Positions 37,406 to 47,618 of a stretch of DNA of 64,000 nt are shown here, in pieces (the first letter of the stretch is position 1; each line of letters begins with the position of its first letter). This DNA comes from Dokdonella immobilis. GTDB lineage: Bacteria > Pseudomonadota > Gammaproteobacteria > Xanthomonadales > Rhodanobacteraceae. The stretch covers positions 1 to 64,000 of the forward strand of contig NZ_FOVF01000026.1 of NCBI RefSeq assembly GCF_900115085.1. Direction: 5' to 3'. A program made the translations under genes and the position numbers. Under the pieces are notes generated by a model. That model did not search any database and was not told where the DNA came from. It saw only the letters and a list, made by a program, of their open reading frames with translations.

Positions 37406-39487
37406 TCAGCCGGTGAACGACTGGCCGGCCTCGGCCAGCTCGACCAGCAGCGGCGCAGGTGCCCAGCTCTGGCCCTGATAGCCGCGCGCGAACTCGCGCA
37501 TTTTCGCCAGCACGTTGTAGAGCCCGACCGTGTCGGCGTAAAACATCGGCCCGCCGCGCCAGACCGGGAAGCCGTAGCCGGTCAGGTAGACGATGTCGAT
37601 ATCCGAGGCCTTGGCGGCGATGCCTTCCTCGAGGATGCGCGCGCCTTCGTTGGCCAGGGCGAAGACCAGGCGCTGGACGATCTCCTCGTCGCTGATCGCG
37701 CGCTTGGCGAGGCCGAGATCGCGCGTGTTCTTCTCGAGGATCGCGGCGACCTCTTCGGACGGGTAGGCGGTGCGATCGCCGGGCTTGTAGTCGTACCAGC
37801 CCTTGCCGGTCTTCTGGCCGAAGCGGCCGACTTCGCAGATCAGGTCGGCGCTCTTCGAATAGACCATGTCGGGCTTCTCGACATAGCGGCGCTTGCGGAT
37901 CGCCCAGCCGATGTCGTTGCCGGCGAGGTCGCCCATGCGGAACGGACCCATGGCGAAGCCGAATTTTTCCATGGCCTGGTCGACCTGCTGCGGGCTCGCG
38001 CCCTCGTCGAGCAGGAAGCCGCCCTGGCGGCCGTACTGTTCGATCATGCGGTTGCCGATGAAGCCGTCGCAGACGCCGGAAACCACGGCGGTCTTGCGGA
38101 TCGTCTTGGCGATCGCCATGACCGTGGCCAGCACGTCCTTGGCGGTCTTCTTGCCGCGCACGACTTCGAGCAGTTTCATGACGTTGGCCGGGCTGAAGAA
38201 ATGCATGCCGACGACGTCCTGCGGGCGCTGGGTGAATGCAGCGATTTTGTCGACGTCGAGGGTCGAGGTGTTGCTGGCGAGGATTGCGCCGGGTTTGGCG
38301 ATCGCGTCGAGCTGCTTGAACACGCTCTCCTTGACGCCGAGTTCCTCGAACACCGCCTCGATGACGAGGTCGGCATCCTTCAGTGCATCGAATTCAAGGG
38401 TCGGTGTCAGCAGGCCCATGCGCTGTTCGACCTGTTCGGGCTTGAGCTTGCCCTTTTTCGCGCTGTTTTCGTAATTCGTGCGGATCGTCGCGACGCCGCG
38501 ATCGAGCGCTTCCTGCTTCGTCTCGACGATCGTCACCGGGATCCCGGCGTTGAGGAAGTTCATGCTGATGCCGCCACCCATCGTGCCGGCGCCGATGACG
38601 CCGACGCGGGCGATTTCGCGCGGCTTCACGTCGCTGCCGACGTCGGCGATCTTGCTCGCCGCGCGCTCGCCGAAGAAGGCATGGCGCAGCGCCTTCGATT
38701 CGGTCGAGGTGACCAGGGCGATGAAGCCGGCGCGCTCGACGGCGAGGCCCTCGTCGAACGGCTTCCTGAACGAGGCTTCGATCGCTTCGAGGCACTTCAT
38801 TGGCGCCGGGAACGGCCCGGCCATCGCCGCCACGGTATTGCGCGCGACGTCGAGGAAGCCCTCGGCGTTCGGATGTTCGACCTTGAGCTTGCGCACCAGC
38901 GGCAGTTCGCCCTTGCCGGCGACCTCCGCGGCCAGGGCCACGGCCGCGCCGACCACGTCGCTGTCGACGACGCGATCGAGCAGGCGTGTGCCAGCCAGAT
39001 GTTCGGCCGCCACCGGTTCACCCGAGACGATCATGTTGACCGCGGTTTCGAGGCCGACCGCACGCGGCAGGCGCTGGGTGCCGCCGCCACCGGGCAGGAT
39101 GCCGATCTTCACTTCCGGCAGGCCGAGCAGGGCGCCGCGCACGGCGACCCGGTAATGCGCGGCGAGCGCCACCTCGAGGCCGCCGCCGAGTGCGGTTCCG
39201 TTGATCGCCATGACCACCGGTTTGGCGCTGGCCTCGATCGCGGCGATCACGTCGTGCAGGTTCGGCGCCTGTTCGGCGCGCGGCGTGTTGAACTCGGTGA
39301 TGTCGGCGCCACCCGAGAACATCTTGCCGCCGCCGCTGACGACCACGGCCTTGACCGCCGGATCGGCGTTCGCCGCCTCGAGCGCCTCGACCAGGCCCTT
39401 GCGCACGGCGAAGCCGAATCCGTTCACCGGCGGATGATCGAAGATGATGACGGCGATGCCGTCCTGCAGGGTCTGGTTGACTGGCAT
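37406..39487 (-). CDS. Bifunctional enoyl-CoA hydratase/3-hydroxyacyl-CoA dehydrogenase
   Basis: The 693-residue FadB/FadJ-type multifunctional protein has an N-terminal crotonase domain with oxyanion segment KMFSGGADI and both catalytic glutamates (Glu105 in TALGGGLEVAL, Glu125 in LPEVKIGILPGGGGTQRLPR). The 3-hydroxyacyl-CoA dehydrogenase follows, with its NAD motif GAGTMGGG at about 299-306 and ending in YGFPVWRGGPMFYAD. It performs hydration and NAD-linked oxidation of S-3-hydroxyacyl-CoA. The chosen ATG (MPVNQTLQDG) aligns with the crotonase start; open frame further upstream runs into the hydrolase gene. Confidence 0.95.
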   Translation of the reverse strand: MPVNQTLQDGIAVIIFDHPPVNGFGFAVRKGLVEALEAANADPAVKAVVVSGGGKMFSGGADITEFNTPRAEQAPNLHDVIAAIEASAKPVVMAINGTALGGGLEVALAAHYRVAVRGALLGLPEVKIGILPGGGGTQRLPRAVGLETAVNMIVSGEPVAAEHLAGTRLLDRVVDSDVVGAAVALAAEVAGKGELPLVRKLKVEHPNAEGFLDVARNTVAAMAGPFPAPMKCLEAIEASFRKPFDEGLAVERAGFIALVTSTESKALRHAFFGERAASKIADVGSDVKPREIARVGVIGAGTMGGGISMNFLNAGIPVTIVETKQEALDRGVATIRTNYENSAKKGKLKPEQVEQRMGLLTPTLEFDALKDADLVIEAVFEELGVKESVFKQLDAIAKPGAILASNTSTLDVDKIAAFTQRPQDVVGMHFFSPANVMKLLEVVRGKKTAKDVLATVMAIAKTIRKTAVVSGVCDGFIGNRMIEQYGRQGGFLLDEGASPQQVDQAMEKFGFAMGPFRMGDLAGNDIGWAIRKRRYVEKPDMVYSKSADLICEVGRFGQKTGKGWYDYKPGDRTAYPSEEVAAILEKNTRDLGLAKRAISDEEIVQRLVFALANEGARILEEGIAAKASDIDIVYLTGYGFPVWRGGPMFYADTVGLYNVLAKMREFARGYQGQSWAPAPLLVELAEAGQSFTG

Positions 39488-39501
39488 GGCTACGGGTTCC
39501 G

Positions 39502-40338
39502 TCAAGGGTTGGATGGGGTTCGGCTGGCTTCGCCGAGAAAGCGGGTCGCGAGTTCGGCGAAGCGCGGATCGCGGACCGCATCGAGATGGCCACCCGGCAT
39601 GCGGGCGCTGCTGGCCTCGGGCAGGGCCGCGGCGAGCGCTTCGATGTTCGCCGCAAGGATGTCGTCCTGCCCGGCAAGCACCAGCGCAGGACACGCGATC
39701 GCGTCGAGCGCGATGGGCGCATCGTGCATGCGCATGGCCTGCGCCGCGAGTGCGCGCAAATCCGAACCGGTGTACTCGGCGAAGCTGCGAAACAGGGCGA
39801 CGCCGGGGTGCGTGATCGAGGCCGGATCGTCGGTCAGCAGGGCCGCGATGATCGCCTCGCGTTGCATCACGCGCAGATCGACGCCGCCGCTTTTCAGCAC
39901 GCCCTCGCCGACGCCGCCGACGATCAGGCGGCGCACGCGGCGATCGCTGCTGGCAACGAGCAGGCTGACCACGGCGCCCATCGAGTAACCGAACAGGTCG
40001 AAAGCGCGAATGCCGAGCCGGTCGATCAGTGCGCGCAGGTCGAGCGCCATGCGCGCTTCGCCGTAGCGTTCAGGATCGTGCGGCGCATCCGAGCGGCCGT
40101 GGCCGCGTGCATCGAGGCTGACGACGCTGCGGCCGGCGCGGCGCAGGGCATCGACGATGCCGGTCGCCAGCCAGTTGCTGTCACTGCTGGCGGCGAAACC
40201 GTGATGCAGCACCACCGGTACCGGGTCGGCCTCGTCGCCCCATCGATACCAGCGCAGGCGCAGGCCGTCGTCGCTGATGAAATCGCCCGAGCGAGGCTCG
40301 TCGTTCACCGGCCGTGCCGCTTCAATCGCGGCGCTCAT
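39502..40338 (-). CDS. Alpha/beta-hydrolase
   Basis: The 278-residue cytosolic alpha/beta-hydrolase has an oxyanion segment LHHGFAASSDSNW, the nucleophile elbow GYSMGAVVS (Ser), a late acid in LAGQDDIL and the catalytic His in MPGGHLDAVRD. Possible substrates are esters, lactones or CoA thioesters; nothing in the sequence decides between them. Its ATG overlaps the stop of the upstream APH-type kinase gene (ATGA), so it is made with the kinase and the ComB-like phosphatase. Confidence 0.9.
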   Translation of the reverse strand: MSAAIEAARPVNDEPRSGDFISDDGLRLRWYRWGDEADPVPVVLHHGFAASSDSNWLATGIVDALRRAGRSVVSLDARGHGRSDAPHDPERYGEARMALDLRALIDRLGIRAFDLFGYSMGAVVSLLVASSDRRVRRLIVGGVGEGVLKSGGVDLRVMQREAIIAALLTDDPASITHPGVALFRSFAEYTGSDLRALAAQAMRMHDAPIALDAIACPALVLAGQDDILAANIEALAAALPEASSARMPGGHLDAVRDPRFAELATRFLGEASRTPSNP

Positions 40339-41390
40339 CGGACCGCCCCGGACTTCTGCGCGAAACCCCAGCCCAGTTCGGCCAGCGGCGTGGCCTGGCG
40401 ACCATAGAGCGCGGCCTGGGCACTGCTCGCGGTGCCGGCCTCGACGCGTTTGGCGATGCCCTGGCAGATCGCGGCGAGGCGGAACAGGTTGTAGGCCAGG
40501 TAGAAGTTCCAGTCGCCGGAGACCTTGCGTCCGCTGCGCTGTTCGTAGCGGGCGATGTAGCTGGCCTCGTCGGGAATGCCGAGCGCGGCGAGATCGGAAT
40601 CGGCCAGCCCGCGCAGCGTTCCGGACGGAATGTGCCAGCTCATCATGTGATAGGCGAAGTCGGCCAGCGGATGGCCGAGCGTGGACAGCTCCCAGTCGAT
40701 CACGGCAAGGATGCGCGACTCGGTCGGGTGGAAGATCACGTTGTCGATGCGGTAGTCGCCATGGACGAGGGCGACCGCGCCGTCATCGACCGGGCTGTGC
40801 GCCGGCAGCCATTCGATCAGGCGGTCCATGGCTTCGATGGTCACGGTCCGGCTGGCATCGTACTGGCGTGTCCAGCGCGTGATCTGGCGGGCGAAGTAGT
40901 CGCCATGCTTGCCGTAGTCGGCGAGTCCGATCGCGGACGGATCGATGCGGTGCAGGGCGCTGATGACCCGGTTCAGTTCGTCGTAGAGCGCCGCGCGTTC
41001 GGCCGGGTCGCTGTCCGGCAGGGTCTGGTCCCAGAGGATGCGTCCGTCGACGTGGTCCATCACGTAGAAGGCGCGCCCGATCACCGCTTCGTCCTCGCAC
41101 AGGCAGTGCATGCGCGCGACCGGCACGTCGCTGCCGGCTAGCGCCGCCTGCACGTGGTACTCGCGTTCGATCGCGTGCGCCGAGGGCAGCAGTTCGGCGA
41201 CCGGCCCAGGCTTGGCCCGCAGCACGTAACGATGCGTGGGCGTCTGCAACAGGTAGGTCGGATTCGACTGGCCGCCCTTGAAGCGCGTGATCTCGAGCGG
41301 CCCCTGCATGCCCTCGACGCGCTCGCCCAGCCAGGCCTGCAGGGCCTCGGCGGCAAACGGCAGGGTTTCGCGATCGGCGGCCTGGTTCAT
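40335..41390 (-). CDS. APH-family kinase, LvaA/ACAD11-N-like
   Basis: The 351-residue phosphotransferase has the aminoglycoside-phosphotransferase fold: ITRFKGGQSNPTYLLQT glycine-rich loop, YVLRAKP (Lys), the catalytic VHGDYRIDNVIFHP and metal-binding VIDWELSTLGHPLADFAY. This subgroup is the bacterial counterpart of the N-terminal domain of ACAD10/ACAD11 and of LvaA, which phosphorylates the 4-hydroxyl of 4-hydroxyacyl-CoA. An ACAD10/11-type dehydrogenase is encoded just across the divergent promoter, which strengthens that reading. It is not expected to confer antibiotic resistance. Both ends overlap neighbouring genes by ATGA. Confidence 0.9.
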   Translation of the reverse strand: MNQAADRETLPFAAEALQAWLGERVEGMQGPLEITRFKGGQSNPTYLLQTPTHRYVLRAKPGPVAELLPSAHAIEREYHVQAALAGSDVPVARMHCLCEDEAVIGRAFYVMDHVDGRILWDQTLPDSDPAERAALYDELNRVISALHRIDPSAIGLADYGKHGDYFARQITRWTRQYDASRTVTIEAMDRLIEWLPAHSPVDDGAVALVHGDYRIDNVIFHPTESRILAVIDWELSTLGHPLADFAYHMMSWHIPSGTLRGLADSDLAALGIPDEASYIARYEQRSGRKVSGDWNFYLAYNLFRLAAICQGIAKRVEAGTASSAQAALYGRQATPLAELGWGFAQKSGAVR

Positions 41391-42103
41391 GCCGCCACCC
41401 GGACCAGTAGTCCGTCGATCAAGGCCGGCACGACGTCGAGCGAGTCGTGGTCGCTGGCGCAGTCGACCTCGGCGCCGAGGTCGTGTTCGATCATCATGCG
41501 GCCGACCCGCGAACTGCCCAGCGCGCTGCGCGAGTCGCTGCCGCGGTAGGCGTGCAGGGCGGCGATCGCGGCGTCGGTCATTGCATAGTCGCCGAGCCGG
41601 GTGAAATGCGCGATCAAATGGCCGGCGCCATGGAAGTCCTCGAGGTTGAAGCGATCGAGCGAACCCGAGCAGACGATCAGCACCGATTGCTGTGCATGCC
41701 GTGCGATGACGTGCTCGACCAGGGCGCGCCCGTTCAGCAGCGAGCCGACGTAGACGTGGGCGGCGTGCGCCACCGCGACCAGGGCCCGGGTGCCGTTGGT
41801 CGTGCAATAGATCATTTCGCGATCGGCCAGGCCGAGGCCGGCCAGGGCCATCGGCGTGGCCGGGGCGAAGCCCGGGATCGGCCGCGCCAGGTGCTCGCCG
41901 GCGAGCACGCAGGCACCGAGCGCCGCGGCGGCGCGCAGGCCCTCGTCTCGGTCGCGCACCGGATGGATACGGCGCGCGCCCTGGGCGAATGCGTGCACGA
42001 TCGTGGTCGTCGCGAACAGGATGTCGAGGACGATGATGACCTTGCCCTCGAGACGGGCCGGGTCGATCTCTTCGCGTTTGAGCAGCACATGCAGTTTGGG
42101 CAT
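41387..42103 (-). CDS. comB: 2-phosphosulfolactate phosphatase-like protein (ComB family)
   Basis: The 238-residue protein has the ComB family pattern: VIIVLDILFATTTIVHAFAQGA near the N-terminus, LAGEHLARPIPGF, YCTTNGTRALV, and VCSGSLDRFNLEDFHGAGHLI. ComB removes phosphate from 2-phosphosulfolactate in coenzyme M and sulfolactate metabolism. No other gene of that pathway is here. Instead it is first in a minus-strand run and overlaps (ATGA) a kinase that probably phosphorylates hydroxyacyl-CoA. A different phosphorylated substrate is therefore possible; that is inference. Confidence 0.85.
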   Translation of the reverse strand: MPKLHVLLKREEIDPARLEGKVIIVLDILFATTTIVHAFAQGARRIHPVRDRDEGLRAAAALGACVLAGEHLARPIPGFAPATPMALAGLGLADREMIYCTTNGTRALVAVAHAAHVYVGSLLNGRALVEHVIARHAQQSVLIVCSGSLDRFNLEDFHGAGHLIAHFTRLGDYAMTDAAIAALHAYRGSDSRSALGSSRVGRMMIEHDLGAEVDCASDHDSLDVVPALIDGLLVRVAA

Positions 42104-42131
42104 GGTCGTGTGCGCGGCGCCTCGGCAATGA

Positions 42132-42148
42132 GTTCCGTATTGCGAAAC
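42132..42148. promoter_or_regulatory. Operator-like 17-bp inverted repeat, site 1
   Basis: GTTCCGTATTGCGAAAC is an imperfect palindrome of the GTTNCG...CGNAAC type bound by IclR-family regulators. It matches the complement of site 2 at 14 of 17 positions. It lies just upstream of the ComB-like gene, in the 250-bp divergent promoter region. An extra half-site GTGGAACAC is at 42163-42171. Confidence 0.65.
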
Positions 42149-42305
42149 AATGAATCATCGGAGTGGAACACTCTAGCCTGCCCGATGCGGGCGCACAAGC
42201 CGCCCGATCTCGGGTTTCATTGTTGCAAGGCAGCATGAATCGACCACAGGGCTCGCTTGCGCTGTGCCGCTTCCACGCCTACTATCGTGTGCGGTCTGGA
42301 ATAGT

Positions 42306-42322
42306 GTTTCGCATTGTGGAAC
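42306..42322. promoter_or_regulatory. Operator-like 17-bp inverted repeat, site 2
   Basis: GTTTCGCATTGTGGAAC, extended by GT and AC to a 21-bp symmetric unit, lies 31 bp upstream of the acyl-CoA dehydrogenase start. It is in inverted orientation to site 1, one near each divergent start. The IclR gene is the second gene of the plus-strand run. Confidence 0.7.
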
Positions 42323-42353
42323 ACAGGCCGTCCTATCCCATCCAGGAACCGCC

Positions 42354-43592
<1,239 letters not shown>

Positions 43593-43612
43593 AGACGGTC
43601 AGGAGGGCGGCC

Positions 43613-44431
43613 ATGGGCAATCCACGACGCGCGGCCGGCAGCTACGGCCATCTGGTCAACGAGGATCATCCGCAGTACGTGACGTCGGTGGCGCGGGCCT
43701 TCTCGATCCTGCGCTGTTTCGAGCATGGCGAGCAGTACCTCGGCAACCAGGACATCGTGCGTCGCACCGACCTGCCGAAACCGACCGTCTCGCGCATGAC
43801 CTTCACGCTGTCCGCGCTCGGCTATCTCGAGTACTCGCCGCAGCTGGAAAAATACTCGCTCGGGCCAGGCATTCTTTCGCTCAGCCATGCCTTCATGAAA
43901 AGCCACGACGTGGTCACGATCGCGCGTCCGCTGATGCGCGAACTGGCCGACTACACCCAGGCCGCGGTCATGCTCGGCGCCGCCGACGGCATGCGCATGG
44001 TCGTGCTCGAGGTCTGCCAGGGCGATGCGACCTTCCATCTCAAGCTCGATCCCGGTGCGCGCGTTCCGCACGGTTCGACCGCGCTCGGCCGCGCCGACCT
44101 CGCCGCGCGGCCACTGGAGGTCTTCGAACAGCATCTGCGCGTGATCGAGCAGGAGTGCGAGCCGGGCCTGTGGCCGAAGATCCGTGCCGGCATCGTGCGT
44201 GCGCGCCAGGACTACGAGAACTACGGCTTCTGCTTTTCGCTCGGTGACTGGAATCCGGACGTGTTCGCGGTCGGCGTGCCGATGGTCTCGGCCGACCGCA
44301 GCCGCGTGCTCGCCTTCAACTGCAGTGGTCGCGTCTCGGTGATGACGCGCGAAAAACTGATCCACGATTTCGGCCCGCGTCTGGTCGCCCTGCGCAACAC
44401 GGTCTTCGAACGCACCGAAGGCCGCTTCTGA
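43613..44431 (+). CDS. IclR-family transcriptional regulator
   Basis: The 272-residue protein has an N-terminal winged helix-turn-helix (SVARAFSILRCFEHGEQYLGNQDIVRRTDLPKPTVSRMTFTLSALGYLEY, about 24-75) and a GAF-like IclR effector domain (HGSTALGRADLA; GFCFSLGDWNPDVFAVGVPM). It is the second gene of the plus-strand run and probably controls both divergent operons through the two palindromes upstream. IclR regulators typically sense a pathway substrate or acyl-CoA; which applies here is unknown. Confidence 0.94.
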   Translation: MGNPRRAAGSYGHLVNEDHPQYVTSVARAFSILRCFEHGEQYLGNQDIVRRTDLPKPTVSRMTFTLSALGYLEYSPQLEKYSLGPGILSLSHAFMKSHDVVTIARPLMRELADYTQAAVMLGAADGMRMVVLEVCQGDATFHLKLDPGARVPHGSTALGRADLAARPLEVFEQHLRVIEQECEPGLWPKIRAGIVRARQDYENYGFCFSLGDWNPDVFAVGVPMVSADRSRVLAFNCSGRVSVMTREKLIHDFGPRLVALRNTVFERTEGRF

Positions 44432-44459
44432 TCCGGCCGAGCCACCGACAAGGAGCCGC

Positions 44460-45455
44460 ATGAAAGCCATCATCTGCGAGAACTGGGGCGCCCCGTCGAC
44501 CCTGCAACTGCGCGAGATGCCGACGCCGATTCCCGGCCCGAAGCAGGTGCTCGTGCGCGTGCAGGTCGCCGCAGTGAATTTTCCCGACGCCCTGATCGTG
44601 GCCGGCAAGTACCAGTTCCGCCCCGAGTTCCCGTTCTCGCCGGGCGGCGAACTGGCCGGCGAGATCATCGCCCTCGGCAGCGAGGTCAAGCGCCTTGCGG
44701 TCGGCGACAAGGTGGTCGGCCTGGCCTCGCATGGCGCCTACGCACAGGAAGCGCTGATCGACGCGACCCATATCGTGCCGTTGCCGAAAGGCATCTCCGA
44801 CGCCGAGCTCGAACTGGCCGGCAGTTTCGTGCTGACCTATGGCACCTCGCTGCACGCGATCAAGGATCGCGGCCAGGCCCAACCCGGCGAGAGCATGCTC
44901 GTGCTCGGCGCCGGCGGCGGGGTCGGCATCGCAGCGGTCGAGATCGGCAAGCTGATGGGCCTGCACGTGATTGCCGCAGCCTCGAGCGAGGACAAGCGCG
45001 ATGCGGCACTGGCCCATGGCGCCGATGCGGTCATCGATTACAGCGGCGAGGATCTGCGCGAACGCATCAAGACCCTGACCCAGGGCAAGGGTGTCGACCT
45101 CGTCTACGACCCGGTCGGCGGCGAGTTCGCCGAACCGGCCTTGCGCAGCGTCGGCTGGCGCGGCCGCTATCTCGTGGTCGGCTTCGCCGCCGGTGAGATC
45201 CCGAAGATTCCGATCAACCTGCTGCTGCTCAAGGGCAGTTCGCTGGTCGGCGTGTTCTGGGGCGAGTTCGTGCGTCGCGAGCCGGCCCTCAGCGCCGAGA
45301 GCCTGGCGATGCTGTTCACCTGGCTGCACGAGCGCAAGATCCGGCCGCTGATCTCGAAACGCTATCCGCTGTCGCAGGCGCCGGCGGCGCTCGATGCGCT
45401 GCTCGCGCGCAAGGTCATCGGCAAGCTCGTGATCCTGCCGCAACAGGTCGAGTGA
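44460..45455 (+). CDS. Zinc-free quinone reductase-like MDR oxidoreductase
   Basis: The 331-residue medium-chain dehydrogenase/reductase is of the NADPH:quinone oxidoreductase type. It opens MKAIICENWGAPSTLQLREM, has VAAVNFPDALIVAGKYQFRPEFPFSPGGELAG, no zinc-binding cysteine cluster, the Rossmann motif VLGAGGGVGIAAVEIGKLMG and the VDLVYDPVGGEFAEPALRSVG segment. It likely reduces an enone or enoyl-CoA using NADPH. Its stop overlaps the GTG start of the ligase gene (GTGA). Confidence 0.92.
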   Translation: MKAIICENWGAPSTLQLREMPTPIPGPKQVLVRVQVAAVNFPDALIVAGKYQFRPEFPFSPGGELAGEIIALGSEVKRLAVGDKVVGLASHGAYAQEALIDATHIVPLPKGISDAELELAGSFVLTYGTSLHAIKDRGQAQPGESMLVLGAGGGVGIAAVEIGKLMGLHVIAAASSEDKRDAALAHGADAVIDYSGEDLRERIKTLTQGKGVDLVYDPVGGEFAEPALRSVGWRGRYLVVGFAAGEIPKIPINLLLLKGSSLVGVFWGEFVRREPALSAESLAMLFTWLHERKIRPLISKRYPLSQAPAALDALLARKVIGKLVILPQQVE

Positions 45456-47152
45456 GCGTTGACACCCTGCATCGTCCTGAACCTGGAGGCCCGGCACCGA
45501 CCATGAACCTGACCCACTGGCCACCCGGCATCCCGCGTCATCTCGAATTGCCCGACACCTCGCTCTGCTACAACCTCGAGGTCTCGGCGCGGCGCTATCC
45601 GGAGCGTGCGGCCACGCTCTACTACGGCGGCGTGCTTGACTACGCCGAACTCAAGCGCCAGGTCGACGCGCTGGCCGGCTACCTGCAGCAGGTCTGCGAC
45701 GTGCGCCGCGGTGATCGCGTCGCCCTGTTCATGCAGAACAGTCCGCAGTTCATCATTGCCCTGCACGCGATCCTGCGCGCCGATGCCATGGTCGTGCCGA
45801 TCAACACGATGAACCGGCAGCAGGAGGTCGCCCACATCGTCCGCGACAGCGGCAGCCGGGTCGCGATCTTTGGCCAGGAGCTGGCCGAACACATCGCGCC
45901 GCTGCTCGGCACTGACCTCGCCCATGGCATCGTCGCGACGTATTCCGACTACATCGATGCGCAAACCGATCTGCCCCTGCCCGACATCGTCTGTGCCGCG
46001 GCGATTGCCGTCGATGGCGCAGTCGCCTGGGGCGCGGCCCTGGAGCACAACTGCGAACCGGCACCGCCACTGGCCGGCCCCGACGATCTGGCCGTGATGC
46101 CGTACACCTCGGGCACGACCGGTGCGCCAAAGGGCTGCATGCATACCCATCGCAGCGTCATGCACACGACCATCGGTGGCCCGGAATGGTGTTACGTGCC
46201 GAAGGACTGCAGGGTCCTCGCCGCACTGCCGATGTTCCATGTCACCGGCCTGCAGAACGGGGTCATGTCGCCGATCTATGGCGGCGTCAGCATCGCCATC
46301 ATGACGCGCTGGGACAAGCGCTGCGCGGCCATGCTGATCGAGCGCTTCGGCGTGACGACATGGACGGCGATCCCGACCATGCTGTTCGATTTCCTCAACC
46401 AGCCCGACCTCGACCAGCGCGACCTGTCCTCGCTGTACTGCCTGACCGGAGGCGGCGCGGCGATGCCGAAGGCGGTGGCGGAACGTATCCATGCGCTCTG
46501 GGGCATCCACTACATCGAAGGCTACGGGCTCTCGGAGACGATGGCGCCGACCCATCTGAACCCGACCCACCGGCCGAAGGCGCAGTGCCTCGGCCTGCCG
46601 ATCTTCGACGTGCACGCGCTCGTCGTCGACATCGAAACGCTGAAGCCGCTCGAGGTCGGTGAAGTCGGCGAGATCCTCGTCGACGGCCCACAGGTTTTCC
46701 GTGGCTACTTCGGCGATGCCGAACGCACCGCCGCCGCCTTCGTCGAGATCGACGGGCGTCGCTACTTCCGCACCGGTGACCTCGGCTATGTCGACGACGA
46801 AGGCTATTTCTTCATGGTCGACCGCCTCAAGCGCATGATCAATGCCTCGGGCTACAAGGTCTGGCCGGCCGAGGTCGAGTCCTACCTGTACGCCCACCCG
46901 GCCGTGCTCGAAGCCTGCGTGATCGCCTGCCGCGACGCGCACCGCGGCGAGAGCGTCAAGGCCCTGGTCGTGCGCCGACCCGGCCAGGCTGTCGATGCCG
47001 AAGCGCTGATCGCCTGGGCGCGCGAGCAGATGGCCGCCTACAAGGTGCCGCACGCGGTCGAGTTCGTCGACAGCCTGCCGAAGAACGCCGCGGGCAAGAT
47101 GCAGTGGCGAATGCTGCAGGAACGCGAAATGGCGAAGGGCACGACATGCTGA
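45452..47152 (+). CDS. Acyl-CoA ligase (AMP-binding)
   Basis: This ligase activates a carboxylic acid to its CoA thioester via an acyl-adenylate. The 566-residue protein has the P-loop-like YTSGTTGAPKGCMHTHRSV, the GYGLSETMAPTHLNP motif, YFRTGDLGYVDDEGYFFMVDRLKRMINASGYKVWP (adenylate Asp and hinge), and the catalytic Lys in LPKNAAGKMQWRML. Translation probably starts at the GTG overlapping the previous stop; an ATG 51 bp further in (MNLTHWPPG) is the alternative. Its substrate would be the acid entering this pathway. Confidence 0.94.
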   Translation: MSVDTLHRPEPGGPAPTMNLTHWPPGIPRHLELPDTSLCYNLEVSARRYPERAATLYYGGVLDYAELKRQVDALAGYLQQVCDVRRGDRVALFMQNSPQFIIALHAILRADAMVVPINTMNRQQEVAHIVRDSGSRVAIFGQELAEHIAPLLGTDLAHGIVATYSDYIDAQTDLPLPDIVCAAAIAVDGAVAWGAALEHNCEPAPPLAGPDDLAVMPYTSGTTGAPKGCMHTHRSVMHTTIGGPEWCYVPKDCRVLAALPMFHVTGLQNGVMSPIYGGVSIAIMTRWDKRCAAMLIERFGVTTWTAIPTMLFDFLNQPDLDQRDLSSLYCLTGGGAAMPKAVAERIHALWGIHYIEGYGLSETMAPTHLNPTHRPKAQCLGLPIFDVHALVVDIETLKPLEVGEVGEILVDGPQVFRGYFGDAERTAAAFVEIDGRRYFRTGDLGYVDDEGYFFMVDRLKRMINASGYKVWPAEVESYLYAHPAVLEACVIACRDAHRGESVKALVVRRPGQAVDAEALIAWAREQMAAYKVPHAVEFVDSLPKNAAGKMQWRMLQEREMAKGTTC

Positions 47153-47192
47153 GGCGGCTCGCTACCTCGGCCAGGAGCGGGAGCACGCGCGC

Positions 47193-47618
47193 ATGACTGC
47201 CACACCTCCCGGATTCGAGCCGGTCTCGCGCAGCAGTCCGTTCGCCGATCTGATCGGTCCGGTCTGGCAGCGCGCGGATGCGGCCGGCCTGGTCTTCGCG
47301 ATCCGCGCCGAGGAAAAGCACTGCAACGTGCGCGGCCATGTCCATGGCGGCGTGCTCGGCACCCTGGCCGACATCGCGATGGGCTACAGCACGGCCTTCT
47401 CGACCCGGCCACCGACACCGATGGTGACGGTGAACCTGAGCATCGATTTTGCCGGCAGGGCCGAGAAGGGCGACTGGATCGAGATCCATACCGATGTGCA
47501 GAAAGTCGGCCGCCAGCTCGCCTTCGCCAATTGCCACCTGCAGGTCGGCGAAAATCGCATCGCCAGGGCGAGCGCGGTCTTCAATGTGATCGTTCCGGCA
47601 CGCGAGGCGACCGCTTGA
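47193..47618 (+). CDS. PaaI-type hotdog thioesterase
   Basis: The 141-residue hotdog-fold protein has the PaaI-type motif CNVRGHVHGGVLGTLADIAMGYSTAF (His-Gly-Gly plus Asp) and PTPMVTVNLSIDFAGRAEKGDW. It hydrolyses acyl- or aryl-CoA thioesters, probably rescuing CoA from dead-end intermediates. It follows the ligase gene by 40 bp. Its TGA overlaps a possible TTG start of a 50-aa protein. Confidence 0.92.
   Translation: MTATPPGFEPVSRSSPFADLIGPVWQRADAAGLVFAIRAEEKHCNVRGHVHGGVLGTLADIAMGYSTAFSTRPPTPMVTVNLSIDFAGRAEKGDWIEIHTDVQKVGRQLAFANCHLQVGENRIARASAVFNVIVPAREATA

Noticed and set aside
40335-41390. Antibiotic (aminoglycoside) resistance gene
   Set aside because: The fold is shared, but the subgroup and the beta-oxidation neighbours point to a metabolic acyl-CoA kinase.
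42163-42171. Third full IclR operator
   Set aside because: Only a half-site GTGGAACAC is present; the mirrored half is missing.
40335-42236. Single fused protein joining the kinase to a longer N-terminus
   Set aside because: The upstream extension is a shadow of the ComB-like gene. The true kinase ATG overlaps that gene's stop, and the N-terminus then matches the family.
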